Positions 17,141 to 26,164 of a DNA stretch of 64,000 nucleotides are shown piece by piece; within the stretch, counting starts at the first letter, position 1, and each line of letters starts with the position of its first letter. The stretch lies in assembly GCF_013359905.1 (NCBI RefSeq), contig NZ_JABMCC010000112.1, forward strand, positions 248,001 through 312,000, read 5' to 3'. The DNA is from Paenibacillus taichungensis (lineage in GTDB: Bacteria > Bacillota > Bacilli > Paenibacillales > Paenibacillaceae). Under the pieces are notes generated by a model. It did not search any database and had not been told where the DNA came from. It saw only the letters and a program-made list of their open reading frames with translations. A program made the position numbers and the translations under genes.

Positions 17141-18061
17141 ATGGCTTATCATGTTAAAATCGATGTTTCACCGATATATGAAATGCTCAACAGCTTTTTG
17201 GTCTATGTAACGAAGAAGTGGATTCAACATCTGGATGTTGGCCCCGAATGGATCATTGAGGTGGAAGGCAAACTAAGTTCCAACGTTCGTGCAGCGCTCG
17301 CACCTGCTGCCACCTGGCCTTTTGATGACTTTGATGTATTATTTGCATGGGCGGCCTATCGGAACACTTCTAATGAGAATATTGATTTTCTGGATATGCT
17401 TGCTGGACTAACAGCCGAAGAGCTGTTCGCACGCGTATCTGTTCTTCTTCCCCATCTTACCATAGAAGAATCTACACGTATTCGGGATAGCTATGTGCCA
17501 CTTTTACGACTCTGGGATCAGCATTACTGCCAGAATATGAGTGAGGATTATCGTACCTGGCTTGAGGAAGACGCTGAAGAGAAACGCGTACTGCTTGATA
17601 AAATGGGGCCTGAACTCCTTATTGAATACGCTACTGCGGGTGTTCTGGTTGAACCGATGCCTGGACTGGATGAAGTTATCCTGTTTCCAACCGTCCACAA
17701 CCGTCCTATTAATATGTACTGCTTCTATGAGGGCATGATGATCATGCAGTATCCTGTAGACGCACCCGAAGAGGATGAAGACCAACCACCAACCTGTCTG
17801 CTTCGTTTCACACATGCCCTGGCTGATCCGGAAAGACTCCGTCTGCTCCGTTACGTGTCAGGTGAACCGAAGTCTCTCGCTGAGATGTGTGAGGAGTTGG
17901 GTAAAGACGAGGATATGGTTAAAGATCAGGTTATGGCATTACGCATCGCCGGACTACTACGAACCCATCTGCTCGGCAGTAATCGTAAAGAGAAATACAG
18001 TATTCGACCAGATGGCGTATCTGAATTGAATATGTTCCTGGAATCTTATATACGCATATAA
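17141..18061 (+). CDS. ArsR-type winged-helix transcriptional regulator
   Basis: 306 residues. The long N-terminal region (about 1-215) has no DNA-binding motif and looks like a ligand or dimer domain. The C-terminal about 85 residues form an ArsR-like winged helix (FTHALADPERLRLLRYVSGEPKSL, helix-turn-helix around EMCEELGKDEDMVKDQV). Divergent from the MFS gene across 210 bp, so it probably controls that gene; this is inference. GGGAGG is 12 nt upstream of the ATG, rather far, so a nearby alternative start is possible. Confidence 0.75.
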   Translation: MAYHVKIDVSPIYEMLNSFLVYVTKKWIQHLDVGPEWIIEVEGKLSSNVRAALAPAATWPFDDFDVLFAWAAYRNTSNENIDFLDMLAGLTAEELFARVSVLLPHLTIEESTRIRDSYVPLLRLWDQHYCQNMSEDYRTWLEEDAEEKRVLLDKMGPELLIEYATAGVLVEPMPGLDEVILFPTVHNRPINMYCFYEGMMIMQYPVDAPEEDEDQPPTCLLRFTHALADPERLRLLRYVSGEPKSLAEMCEELGKDEDMVKDQVMALRIAGLLRTHLLGSNRKEKYSIRPDGVSELNMFLESYIRI

Positions 18062-18104
18062 AATATGAACAACTGTGCTGCTGGCTGCAAGGAGTGAATT
18101 GGAT

Positions 18105-18869
18105 ATGAAAATAATAAAACAACATATTTTGTTCGATCTAGATGATACACTCGTGTACTGCAATAAATATTTCAACCTGGTGCTTGGTGAATTCTTCGAG
18201 AACATGCAAGAGTGGTTTGACGGACATGCACTAACAGTTCAACAAATTAGGGAGAAACAGCTGGAGATTGATGTAACCGGGGTCAACAAACTGGGATTTG
18301 CAAGTCACCATTTTCCACAATCCCTTATTGATACCTACCGTTACTTCTCCCAGAAGTTCTCAAAACCCACCTCTCAACAAGAAGAGTCTTACCTCACCAA
18401 ATTGGGGATGAGTGTATATGACCAAGAGGTTGAGCCTTATCCTCATATGGTCGAAACGCTGGAGAATCTTAAATCGGCTGGACATGCCCTCTACCTGTAC
18501 ACAGGTGGAGAAACCGTAATTCAGCAGCGGAAGATTGACCAGATGAAGCTTTCGGCTTATTTTGATGACCGGATCTACATTCGGCAACATAAGAACATTG
18601 AAGCGCTTGAAGGTATACTCTCTACTGGACCTTTTGAGCGTCGTGCAACGTGGATGATTGGAAACTCACTGCGTACAGACATCATGCCAGCAGTGACGGC
18701 CGGCATCCATAGCATATATATCAAACAGCCGAACGAATGGCAATACAACATGGTAGAGCTTCAACCTAATCCCGAGACATCGATGTATACCATCACGGCC
18801 CTGGAAGAGGTACCGAAGGTTATTCATGAAAATATACAACAGCAGCAACAAAAAAGGACCCTTGGATAA
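18105..18869 (+). CDS. HAD-superfamily hydrolase
   Basis: 254 residues. Motif I FDLDDTL (nucleophile and acid Asp, about residues 9-15), motif II threonine in LYLYTGG and motif IV-like GNSLRTDI are present, so a phosphatase-like haloacid dehalogenase fold is clear. The start at 18105 was chosen because AAGGAG lies 10 nt upstream; the preceding regulator gene ends 43 nt earlier, so co-transcription is likely. The stop codon sits in the loop of the terminator hairpin. Substrate unknown. Confidence 0.82.
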   Translation: MKIIKQHILFDLDDTLVYCNKYFNLVLGEFFENMQEWFDGHALTVQQIREKQLEIDVTGVNKLGFASHHFPQSLIDTYRYFSQKFSKPTSQQEESYLTKLGMSVYDQEVEPYPHMVETLENLKSAGHALYLYTGGETVIQQRKIDQMKLSAYFDDRIYIRQHKNIEALEGILSTGPFERRATWMIGNSLRTDIMPAVTAGIHSIYIKQPNEWQYNMVELQPNPETSMYTITALEEVPKVIHENIQQQQQKRTLG

Positions 18870-18885
18870 GGGTCCTTTTCTTATT
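18850..18885 (+). terminator. Terminator overlapping the HAD stop codon
   Basis: AAGGACCCTT (18854-18863) pairs with AAGGGTCCTT (18868-18877), followed by TTCTTATTTT. The TAA stop at 18867-18869 lies within the hairpin, partly in the loop. Confidence 0.85.
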
Positions 18886-18956
18886 TTATTGTAATTGAAT
18901 TTGACGCTGGCCCATCAGGCATCACATTCTTCTTACAGCCTTAACATCCAATTAAC

Positions 18957-21305
18957 CTATGCATCCTGCTTTTCCGCAGATAGCTTGCCGGTTATCTTAT
19001 CTTGCAAAATAATACGAGCCTTCACCGTACTTCCGTCTTTTCGTTTAAAAGCTAATACTTGAGTACTTCCCTTTTCAATCAACGCTTTTAACATCGTACT
19101 GGTGATTTTCTTACCGACGTACTCTTTCCATATGACAAACCCGCAGCCTTCTTTGAAACGTGTACAGCCATAGCCTTTCTTGCCTTCAATGATCTGACCG
19201 GTGCAACCCGGTGATGGACAAGATGCCAGCGTTTCTCGAACGCCCGATTGACTGGAAGTCGAAGATCGAGTTTGTGCTATCGCGTTCGCGACACTGCCAG
19301 TTCTGGATGAAGCTCCTGACGTTTGACGTGAAGTCTTCGAACCCGCACTGGTACTTGAGCCCGTACCTGATGTCTTGGCAGAAGTTGTCCTGGTGCTGGT
19401 TTTCTGGGTTTTGGCTCCCTTGCCTTTACCCCGCCCCCCACGTGTATCTTCACCAAAAGCATCCGCTGGTGCCGGTGCCTGCACACGTACTTTATCAATA
19501 ATGGACATCGTAAATTTTTTGACGTTCTCCATAAACTTGTCCTGGCCCGCTTCACCTTTGGAAATTTGGTACAATCTTCTTTCCCATTGGCCCGTCATTT
19601 CAGGCGAGGTTAACAGATCTACGCCTGCCTTACGGATCAACTCAATGGCTGTCCGGCCCTTCAACGTCAGTTGCATCTTTTTACCCTGCATCGTAATGTA
19701 ACCCACGTTTTTGAGTCGTTCGATCGTTGCCGCACGTGTCGCAGGTGTCCCTAGTCCACTGTCTTTCATTGCATCACGTAACTCTTCATTCTCGATCTGT
19801 TTCCCTGCACTCTCCATTGCTTTTAGCAACGTTCCCTCAGTATAACTCTTGGGAGGCTGTGTCGCCTTCTCCTTGAATTCACTCTTGGTACATTGAACAG
19901 GCAATTCAGGTTGAACAGCAAATGCCTTGTCTGTCCATTCCTCTGCTTCCTCTTCTTCGTTGCTGTTTTTCTTTGTCTTTTTCTTGCCTGTCTGCTCCTG
20001 ATCTGAAGACCCCAATACCACCTTCCACCCCAGTGACAGCAGTTCTTTCACAGATGTCTTGAACTGGTGTTTCTCAACGTCAGTGAGCACGGTATGCTGC
20101 TTATACTCTGCTGGCGGATAGAAATGAGATAAGAAACGCCTTACGATCAGATCATAGATATTCTGTTCATCCTTGGATAACGTACCCGGTCGTTTCAATG
20201 TAGGCAGAATCGCATGGTGATCCTCAACTCTGGACGGGTTACATACACCCTTGTTACCTTTATGAACAAGTTCAGGTTTCGCTCCTTGCGCCAGTTCACT
20301 ATAGGGTCCATTTTTAAGCAGATTCAGCGTTTTGTGCATACCTTCAATATTCTGTTCCGTAACATAGTTTGAATTGGTCCGTGGATAAGAGATCACTTTA
20401 TGTTTCTCGTAAAGCGCTTGAGCAATATCCAACGTTTTCTTCGCTCCATATCCATACTTCGCATTTGCTTCACGCTGCAAAAGGGTCAGATCATACAACC
20501 GATATGGATACTCCTTGGTCTGTTTTGCTTCGTACTTGGTAATCTGTCCTGTCTTCCCCTTCACACTGGTCGCAATTGATTCAGCAATGGCGGGGTCGGT
20601 CAGCTTGTCCCCTTGACGTAATCCCCTGTACTCCACTCCTTCTTGACGAAACCATGCGGCTACTTCATAAAAAGTCTGGGACTGGAACGCTTCAATCTCG
20701 ATTTCCCGATCATAGATCAAGGCCAGTACCGGAGTCTGCACCCTACCTACAGAGAGCAAGGCATTATGTCTTGTAGTGAAAGCCCGGGACGCATTCATGC
20801 CAATCAGCCAATCCGCTTCACTACGCGCTCTGGCAGCATGGGTCAAATTCTCAAATTCCGAGGCATCTTTCAAACCGTCAAAACCACGTTTAATACTCTC
20901 AGCGGTCAGGTCCGATATCCACAGACGTTTGACAGGCTGACGCAGCTTCAACTGTTGTTGAATTAAGGCAAAAATATACTGTCCCTCTCGCCCTGCATCA
21001 CAAGCATTAACGATGGCCGATGCCCTTTTCGCAAGTTCTCCGATCATTTTCAGTTGATCTTTCGTTCTGGGGTTGGGTACAATCTTAAACTGATCCGGAA
21101 TGATCGGCAGGTCGCCGATATTCCAGCGCTTGTACTTTGAATCATAGGCATCCGGTTCAGCAAGTCCCAATAGATGACCAATCGCCCAGGTGATAATGTA
21201 ATGCTCACCTTCCAAATAATTGCGATTGTTCTTGGCTCTTGGTTCTATGACGGCGGCAATGGTTCGGCCCATGTCGGGCTTTTCCGCAATAACCAGTGTC
21301 TTCAT
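18957..21305 (-). CDS. topB: DNA topoisomerase III (type IA)
   Basis: 782 residues. The N-terminal TOPRIM domain has the AEKP motif and DAGREGQ. The active-site tyrosine is in ISYPRTNSNY at about residue 310. After the core there is a Ser/Thr/Gly/Lys-rich linker (about 640-700). A four-cysteine module follows (CPSPGC, then CTRFKEGC), with a final topoisomerase C-terminal repeat (KGSTQVLAFKRKDGS). It relaxes or decatenates negatively supercoiled DNA during replication. The ATG at 21305 has a GGAGGAGAG RBS. Monocistronic, downstream of the fur terminator. Confidence 0.93.
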   Translation of the reverse strand: MKTLVIAEKPDMGRTIAAVIEPRAKNNRNYLEGEHYIITWAIGHLLGLAEPDAYDSKYKRWNIGDLPIIPDQFKIVPNPRTKDQLKMIGELAKRASAIVNACDAGREGQYIFALIQQQLKLRQPVKRLWISDLTAESIKRGFDGLKDASEFENLTHAARARSEADWLIGMNASRAFTTRHNALLSVGRVQTPVLALIYDREIEIEAFQSQTFYEVAAWFRQEGVEYRGLRQGDKLTDPAIAESIATSVKGKTGQITKYEAKQTKEYPYRLYDLTLLQREANAKYGYGAKKTLDIAQALYEKHKVISYPRTNSNYVTEQNIEGMHKTLNLLKNGPYSELAQGAKPELVHKGNKGVCNPSRVEDHHAILPTLKRPGTLSKDEQNIYDLIVRRFLSHFYPPAEYKQHTVLTDVEKHQFKTSVKELLSLGWKVVLGSSDQEQTGKKKTKKNSNEEEEAEEWTDKAFAVQPELPVQCTKSEFKEKATQPPKSYTEGTLLKAMESAGKQIENEELRDAMKDSGLGTPATRAATIERLKNVGYITMQGKKMQLTLKGRTAIELIRKAGVDLLTSPEMTGQWERRLYQISKGEAGQDKFMENVKKFTMSIIDKVRVQAPAPADAFGEDTRGGRGKGKGAKTQKTSTRTTSAKTSGTGSSTSAGSKTSRQTSGASSRTGSVANAIAQTRSSTSSQSGVRETLASCPSPGCTGQIIEGKKGYGCTRFKEGCGFVIWKEYVGKKITSTMLKALIEKGSTQVLAFKRKDGSTVKARIILQDKITGKLSAEKQDA

Positions 21306-21342
21306 CCGTCCATCTCTCCTCCTTCACCGTCCAGATGACGGC

Positions 21343-21374
21343 AAAAAGGGGCCTTCCGCCCACGGAAGCCCCTT
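21343..21374 (-). terminator. Terminator of fur
   Basis: Minus strand AAGGGGCTTCCG and CGGAAGGCCCCTT form a long GC-rich stem followed by TTT. It lies between fur and the topB ribosome binding site. Confidence 0.75.
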
Positions 21375-21430
21375 GCTTCTGAAACTTATTATATCAGATT
21401 TTGGTTGCGGGAGCATCCTCCCCATTAGAT

Positions 21431-21922
21431 TTACCCTGCTGCCTGTTCATTCAAAGCCTGCTTCGCTCTACACTCTTTGCATACGCCCTGAAAATCAAGC
21501 CGATGGTCTGTAACGGCAAAGCCGTATTGACGCTCGATTTGTTGTTCAAGACGAAGCAAACCATCCTCCATAATCTCTTCTACAGTGCCACACTCTGTGC
21601 AAATCAAATGATGGTGGTGATGTGAACCATCCGTACTTCGCAGGTCGAAGCGCGCAGCACCGTCCCCAAAGTTAATCTTTTCTACGACCTGCAGGTCACT
21701 AAGCAGTTCAAGCGTACGATATACGGTAGCCAAGCCAATCTCCGGGAATTGTTCCTTGACCAGCAGAAATACTTCCTCTGCGCTAAAATGATCCTTCTCA
21801 TGTTCAAGTAACACACGTACCGTAACTTCTCTTTGTTGTGTCAGCTTATAACCTTTTGCAACCAACTGTTTTTTAATGTCATCAATCTGTTCTGAAATGG
21901 ATTTGTCCCGGTTACTTGCCAT
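21431..21922 (-). CDS. fur: Ferric uptake regulator Fur
   Basis: 163-residue iron-responsive repressor. The N-terminal winged helix has QREVTVRVLLE and the very conserved EIGLATVYRTLELL with KINFGDG, which resembles Bacillus Fur more than PerR or Zur. The metal region has HHHHHLICTEC (Cys108, Cys111) and C-terminal CKEC (Cys148, Cys151), the structural zinc cysteines. GGAGGTG precedes the ATG. A perfect Per-box palindrome lies 74-88 nt upstream, consistent with the known PerR control of fur in Bacillus subtilis. Monocistronic. Confidence 0.88.
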   Translation of the reverse strand: MASNRDKSISEQIDDIKKQLVAKGYKLTQQREVTVRVLLEHEKDHFSAEEVFLLVKEQFPEIGLATVYRTLELLSDLQVVEKINFGDGAARFDLRSTDGSHHHHHLICTECGTVEEIMEDGLLRLEQQIERQYGFAVTDHRLDFQGVCKECRAKQALNEQAAG

Positions 21923-21995
21923 AAAGATTGCACCTCCGGATATTATAATTTCACAATTTGTGTAGTTTTCAAGTAAGTGTCATTATGCTTCTTAT

Positions 21996-22010
21996 TTATA
22001 ATCATTATAA
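21996..22010. promoter_or_regulatory. Per box upstream of fur
   Basis: TTATAATCATTATAA is an exact match to the PerR operator consensus (TTATAAT-N-ATTATAA). It differs from the Fur box at the second position of each arm. It overlaps a TATAAT hexamer on the minus strand. Confidence 0.75.
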
Positions 22011-22105
22011 TGTAATAATAAATCTTTATGAGATAAAAAGCAATGCTATACCTCACAGTTGTCTAAAATAATTGTAGCTGAAGGACTCATGTAATCATAA
22101 AAACA

Positions 22106-22138
22106 ACAAAAAACTCCCGCTAATTGCGAGAGTTTTGT
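22106..22138 (-). terminator. Terminator of gltD
   Basis: Minus strand ACTCTCGC and GCGGGAGT form an 8-bp stem around a 5-nt loop, followed by TTTTTTG. Confidence 0.75.
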
Positions 22139-22202
22139 TGAATCAATTATATATTTTATTTAAAAATTGCAAATCCATATCCATATGCGGCTCATTAACT
22201 CG

Positions 22203-23690
22203 TTATACGAGAACTGTAGCACCCATCAAGTATTTGTCCACTTCACGGGCAGCTTCACGGCCTTCATTAATTGCCCATACAACCAGACTTTGACCACGAC
22301 GCATGTCACCTGCTGCAAATACTTTATCCACATTGGTATTGTATTTACCGTAACGCGCCTTAACATTGGTACGACGGTCTGTTGCAAGTCCCAGTTGTTC
22401 CACCAAAGTCTGCTCCGGTCCGTCAAAACCGATAGCAATCATGGCCATTTGAGCTGGGAAGACACGCTCTGTACCCGGAATCGGCTGATAGATCTTACGT
22501 CCCGTCTCATCTACAATACGCTCGATTTGAACGGTGTGAAGTTCTTTGAGATTCCCCTCATCATCACCCACAAATTTGGTCGTCATGATGGAGAATTCAC
22601 GTGGATCGTCACCGAACAATGCTTTCGCTTCTTCCTGTGCATAATCAAGAGTATATACGTTCGGGAATTGCGGCCAAGGGTTATTAATACGATCCCTTTC
22701 CATAGGAGCCTGAGTATGTGTACCAAATTGTGTAATGCTCCGACAACCATGACGAAGTGATGTAGCTACACAGTCGGAACCTGTATCCCCGCCACCGATG
22801 ACGATAACATCCTTGTCCTGTGCTGACAGGTAATTACCATCCTCCAGATTGGAGTCCAAGTAACTTTTGATGCTGCCATTCAGGAAATCCATGGCGTAAT
22901 GTACGCCTTTCAAGTCACTGCCTTCAATGTTGAACTCACGTGGTTTGGTTGCACCGCCGCACAAAACAACCGCATCATAATCATCCACCAGTTGCTGCGC
23001 AGCAATATCTTTACCGATCTCCGTGTTAGTTACAAATTGAATGCCTTCTGCTTCCAACAAATCAACACGACGTTGAACGACGTTTTTGTCCAGTTTCATC
23101 GTAGGAATACCATACATCAGAAGTCCGCCGACACGGTCGGAGCGCTCGTATACCGTCACCGAGTGACCTGCTTTGTTCAACTGAGCTGCCGTAGCCAAGC
23201 CTGCAGGACCTGAACCTACAACTGCTACACGTTTACCCGTACGTTTCTCTGGAGGCTGGGGAACCACCCATCCTTCTTCAAAACCCTTTTCAATAATCGC
23301 TTCTTCAATCGTTTTGATGGTTACAGGTTCACCGATAAGTCCCACTGTACATGATCCTTCACAAGGAGCAGGACAGACACGACCTGTAAACTCAGGGAAA
23401 TTATTCGTTTTGTGCAGACGATCAAGTGCTTCTCTCCACAAACCACGATACACCAGATTATTCCATTCTGGAATCAGGTTATGCACAGGACAGCCCGATG
23501 TTCCGCCAGTCATATCTATACCTGTATGGCAATACGGGGTACCACAATCCATGCATCGTGCACCTTGTGTTCTGAGCTCTTCTTCAGCCATATGTTTATG
23601 AAACTCTTCCCAATCCTTAACCCGCTCCGCTGGTTGGCGGTCCGCAGGCAGCTGCCGTTTGTATTCCATAAATCCAGTAGGTGTAGACAT
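22203..23690 (-). CDS. gltD: Glutamate synthase, small (NADPH) subunit
   Basis: 495 residues. The N-terminal Fe-S domain has CMDCGTPYCHTG and CPAPCEGSC cysteine motifs. An FAD-binding GSGPAGLATA and a NAD(P)H-binding GGGDTGSDC follow. It passes electrons from NADPH to the large subunit for glutamate synthesis from glutamine and 2-oxoglutarate. GGGGGAAAACGTAAG precedes the ATG. The large subunit gene is not next to it here: the 600 bp upstream is non-coding and fur lies downstream. A related NADPH-dependent oxidoreductase role is possible but less likely given the full length and both Cys motifs. Confidence 0.9.
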   Translation of the reverse strand: MSTPTGFMEYKRQLPADRQPAERVKDWEEFHKHMAEEELRTQGARCMDCGTPYCHTGIDMTGGTSGCPVHNLIPEWNNLVYRGLWREALDRLHKTNNFPEFTGRVCPAPCEGSCTVGLIGEPVTIKTIEEAIIEKGFEEGWVVPQPPEKRTGKRVAVVGSGPAGLATAAQLNKAGHSVTVYERSDRVGGLLMYGIPTMKLDKNVVQRRVDLLEAEGIQFVTNTEIGKDIAAQQLVDDYDAVVLCGGATKPREFNIEGSDLKGVHYAMDFLNGSIKSYLDSNLEDGNYLSAQDKDVIVIGGGDTGSDCVATSLRHGCRSITQFGTHTQAPMERDRINNPWPQFPNVYTLDYAQEEAKALFGDDPREFSIMTTKFVGDDEGNLKELHTVQIERIVDETGRKIYQPIPGTERVFPAQMAMIAIGFDGPEQTLVEQLGLATDRRTNVKARYGKYNTNVDKVFAAGDMRRGQSLVVWAINEGREAAREVDKYLMGATVLV

Positions 23691-24212
23691 CTTACGTTTT
23701 CCCCCATCCGTTCTTGTCTTAATCCCTTCATCTGCATGGTTCTATATGAAATGGATTACTCATGTTTGAGTTTTTGTATATTGTATCACAAAATCTTCTC
23801 GAAGATATTTCAATTATAGTAGCATTTTGCATGCTGAATATTAAATGGATTATCCGAATAATTATTTGTATTTTATACATCATATCGTCCAAGTCTACCC
23901 ATGGTCAATACCCTTAAAATGGTTATTTCTGAGGTCTGACTATACGAAAGCAGGCGTTTAATTAATGAAAAAACGACAGCAACGTTATTTAAATGTAAGG
24001 TAATTTATCATTAAAAACAACATTTTTTATTGTCTTAGGCTACCAAATCCGAACAATAACTAATTTTAGGGCTTTACAACGGTGAAATCCTACAATTTTT
24101 ATACTTTTTTACTAAAGAGATTTTAGAGGCTATGTATTACAATCATTTTCTTCGTTAATCAAACGTTATATTTATGTCATCTTTATGTGATTTCGTATTT
24201 ATTTCATTTTAT
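23691..24212. other. AT-rich non-coding region upstream of gltD
   Basis: No plausible gene was seen on either strand. A TATAAT hexamer occurs on the minus strand near 23813-23818. A dyad, ATCTTC-TC-GAAGAT, lies at 23793-23806, about 105 bp from the gltD start, and could be an operator. The rest is low-complexity A/T sequence. Confidence 0.4.
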
Positions 24213-24262
24213 TTTTAAAAGAAAAGACGCTGTTCACGAATATTTCGTAAATCAGCGCCCTT
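24213..24262 (-). terminator. Terminator of thyA-dfrA
   Basis: Minus strand GGCGCTG pairs with CAGCGTC, with an inner TTTACGAA/TTCGTGAA stem, then TTTTCTTTT. Confidence 0.75.
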
Positions 24263-24315
24263 ATATTTCATTTATAGCGTAATTTTGGGCTCTTTTACTT
24301 CATCTTATGTCCCTC

Positions 24316-24804
24316 TTACCGTTTTCGTTCGTAGAACTCAAACGTATACGCATAAACATTTTTTTCATCTTGCTCGCCTTCGATCTGTTCTGTTAGCTCC
24401 CACTCCGACCAATCCATCTCCGGGAAAAAGGTATCCCCTTCAAAATTCTCATGGATTTTGGTTACCACCAGACGATCTGCGAGCGGCAAAAACTCACGAT
24501 AGACCTGAGAACCGCCAATGACGCAAAGCTCTTCGCCTTTTGTAACTTCCAGACCCTCTTCAATCGTATGCACCACTTCAGCCTGATTCGCTTGATAGTT
24601 AAGATCTCTGGTTACAACAATATTCCGACGTTGCGGAAGCGGCTTGCCTCCAAAGGACTCCCATGTATTGCGTCCCATAATAATCGTTTTGTTTAACGTA
24701 CGTTGCTTGAAAAAGGCCATATCTTTAGGCAAACGCCACGGAATGGAATTATTCAATCCAATGACGCCATTCTCGCCCATCGCCCATACAAGTTCAATGC
24801 TCAA
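24316..24804 (-). CDS. dfrA: Dihydrofolate reductase
   Basis: Reduces dihydrofolate to tetrahydrofolate with NADPH. About 162 residues, with the N-terminal VWAMGENGVIGLNNSIPWRLPKDM (active site), then IIMGRNTWESFGGKPLPQR and CVIGGSQVYREF. The TTG at 24804 is preferred because GAAGGAG lies 9 nt upstream and it yields the usual N-terminus (SIELVWAMG); an earlier in-frame TTG at 24822 overlaps that RBS. It follows thyA by 54 nt on the same strand, so the dihydrofolate made by ThyA is recycled by its operon partner. Confidence 0.95.
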   Translation of the reverse strand: MSIELVWAMGENGVIGLNNSIPWRLPKDMAFFKQRTLNKTIIMGRNTWESFGGKPLPQRRNIVVTRDLNYQANQAEVVHTIEEGLEVTKGEELCVIGGSQVYREFLPLADRLVVTKIHENFEGDTFFPEMDWSEWELTEQIEGEQDEKNVYAYTFEFYERKR

Positions 24805-24858
24805 GATTACACACTCCTTCAATCCGCATCTGTTTAGAGGTTGTTGAAAATCACGTTC

Positions 24859-25653
24859 TTATACAGCAATCGGGGCTTTAATTCCCGGATGATGCTGATA
24901 GTTCTCAAACTCAAAATCATCAATCGTATAATCAAAAATGGAATTCGGCTTGCGCTTGATAACCAACTTAGGCAGCGCGAATGGCTCACGCTCCAATTGA
25001 GTTTTTACTTGTTCCACATGGTTTGAGTAGATGTGTACATCCCCACCGGACCAAATAAACTCCCCTACTTCAAGATCACACTGCTGGGCAATCATATGTG
25101 TCAGTAGCGCATAGCTGGCAATGTTAAATGGCAGCCCGAGGAACGTATCTACAGAACGCATGGTAAGCATACACGATAGTTTACCCTCAGCCACGTAGAA
25201 CTGAAACGCGAAATGACAAGGAGGCAATTTCATGTTGTTAATCTCCGCCACATTCCAGGCACTAACGAGATGACGCCGCGAATCCGGATTATTTTTGATC
25301 GAATCAATAACGGCTGCAATCTGATCGATCTTCTCTCCGTTAGGTGCTTCCCAGGTACGCCATTGTGATCCATACACCGGACCTAGGTCGCCATTCTCAT
25401 CTGCCCAATCGTCCCAGATCTTCACGCCGTTTTCCTTGAGATAGGATATATTCGTATCCCCGCTCAAAAACCACAACAACTCATGAATGACTGATTTAAG
25501 ATGGATTCGTTTGGTGGTTACCAGCGGAAACCCTTCGGATAGGTCATATCGAAGTTGTCTGCCAAATACCGATTGTGTTCCAGTACCAGTGCGATCTCCC
25601 TTATGCACGCCTGTATCCAGAATATCCTGTAATAAATCGAGATAGTTTTTCAA
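24859..25653 (-). CDS. thyA: Thymidylate synthase
   Basis: Methylates dUMP to dTMP with methylene-tetrahydrofolate. 264 residues from the TTG at 25653, the same length as well-known ThyA proteins; GAGGGG is 7 nt upstream, while the in-frame GTG at 25671 has no RBS. Visible motifs: DRTGTGTQSVFG, ELLWFLSGDTNI and the catalytic-cysteine region KLPPCHFAFQFYV, with LPFNIASYALLTHM. First gene of thyA-dfrA. Confidence 0.96.
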   Translation of the reverse strand: MKNYLDLLQDILDTGVHKGDRTGTGTQSVFGRQLRYDLSEGFPLVTTKRIHLKSVIHELLWFLSGDTNISYLKENGVKIWDDWADENGDLGPVYGSQWRTWEAPNGEKIDQIAAVIDSIKNNPDSRRHLVSAWNVAEINNMKLPPCHFAFQFYVAEGKLSCMLTMRSVDTFLGLPFNIASYALLTHMIAQQCDLEVGEFIWSGGDVHIYSNHVEQVKTQLEREPFALPKLVIKRKPNSIFDYTIDDFEFENYQHHPGIKAPIAV

Positions 25654-25741
25654 ATTATATTCCCCTCGCACTTTTATTCATACTAAACTAAAGAATATTT
25701 ACACTTACCACTCCGATGACAGAACAACCTTCCGATCGCTG

Positions 25742-25868
25742 TTATCCCCAGTTTTTTTTGATTTCCTTTTTCAAAAGTATAAATTCTGGGGATAAAGGCG
25801 AAGCGGATGCTTCCGATGCAGCTTTCCTTCAGAAAGCTTTTAGCTCCGCTTCTACAGATTTTTTCTGT
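25742..25868. repeat. Intergenic element with several inverted repeats
   Basis: Three nested or adjacent stems occur in 127 bp: TTATCCCCAG (25742-25751) with CTGGGGATAA (25786-25795); GAAGCGGA (25800-25807) with TCCGCTTC (25845-25852), enclosing AGCTTTC (25820-25826) and GAAAGCT (25832-25838); and ACAGA (25854) with TCTGT (25868). It lies 89 bp upstream of thyA with no gene in it. It could be a dispersed palindromic element or a structured RNA. The rest of the gap from 25654 to 26078 is AT-rich and shows nothing else. Confidence 0.5.
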
Positions 25869-26078
25869 CCTCTACGTTCTCGTGTAAAAGGTTAGTTTAA
25901 CTTACTTAAATACTAAATATATAGACCGTGATTGGCTTGGAGCCACATCATAACTGATCATTACTACAGTGTACCACAATTGAGTTGTTGGATAAAATCA
26001 ATTCACTAAAACTTTTGAGTGTGTAACTTTTTCATCATATCATATACACTCGTATCTTGAATTTCTCGGCTTTTGCTC

Positions 26079-26121
26079 AGAAAAAAGAGACGAACAACGC
26101 GTTAACGTCATTCGTCTCTTC
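26079..26121 (-). terminator. Terminator of the pdh operon
   Basis: Minus strand AAGAGACGAA and TTCGTCTCTT form a 10-bp stem, followed by a T-rich tail TTTTTTCT. Confidence 0.85.
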
Positions 26122-26164
26122 TGATTTACGTATAATTCCGGACGAATCCGAAGCTTAGACGATA

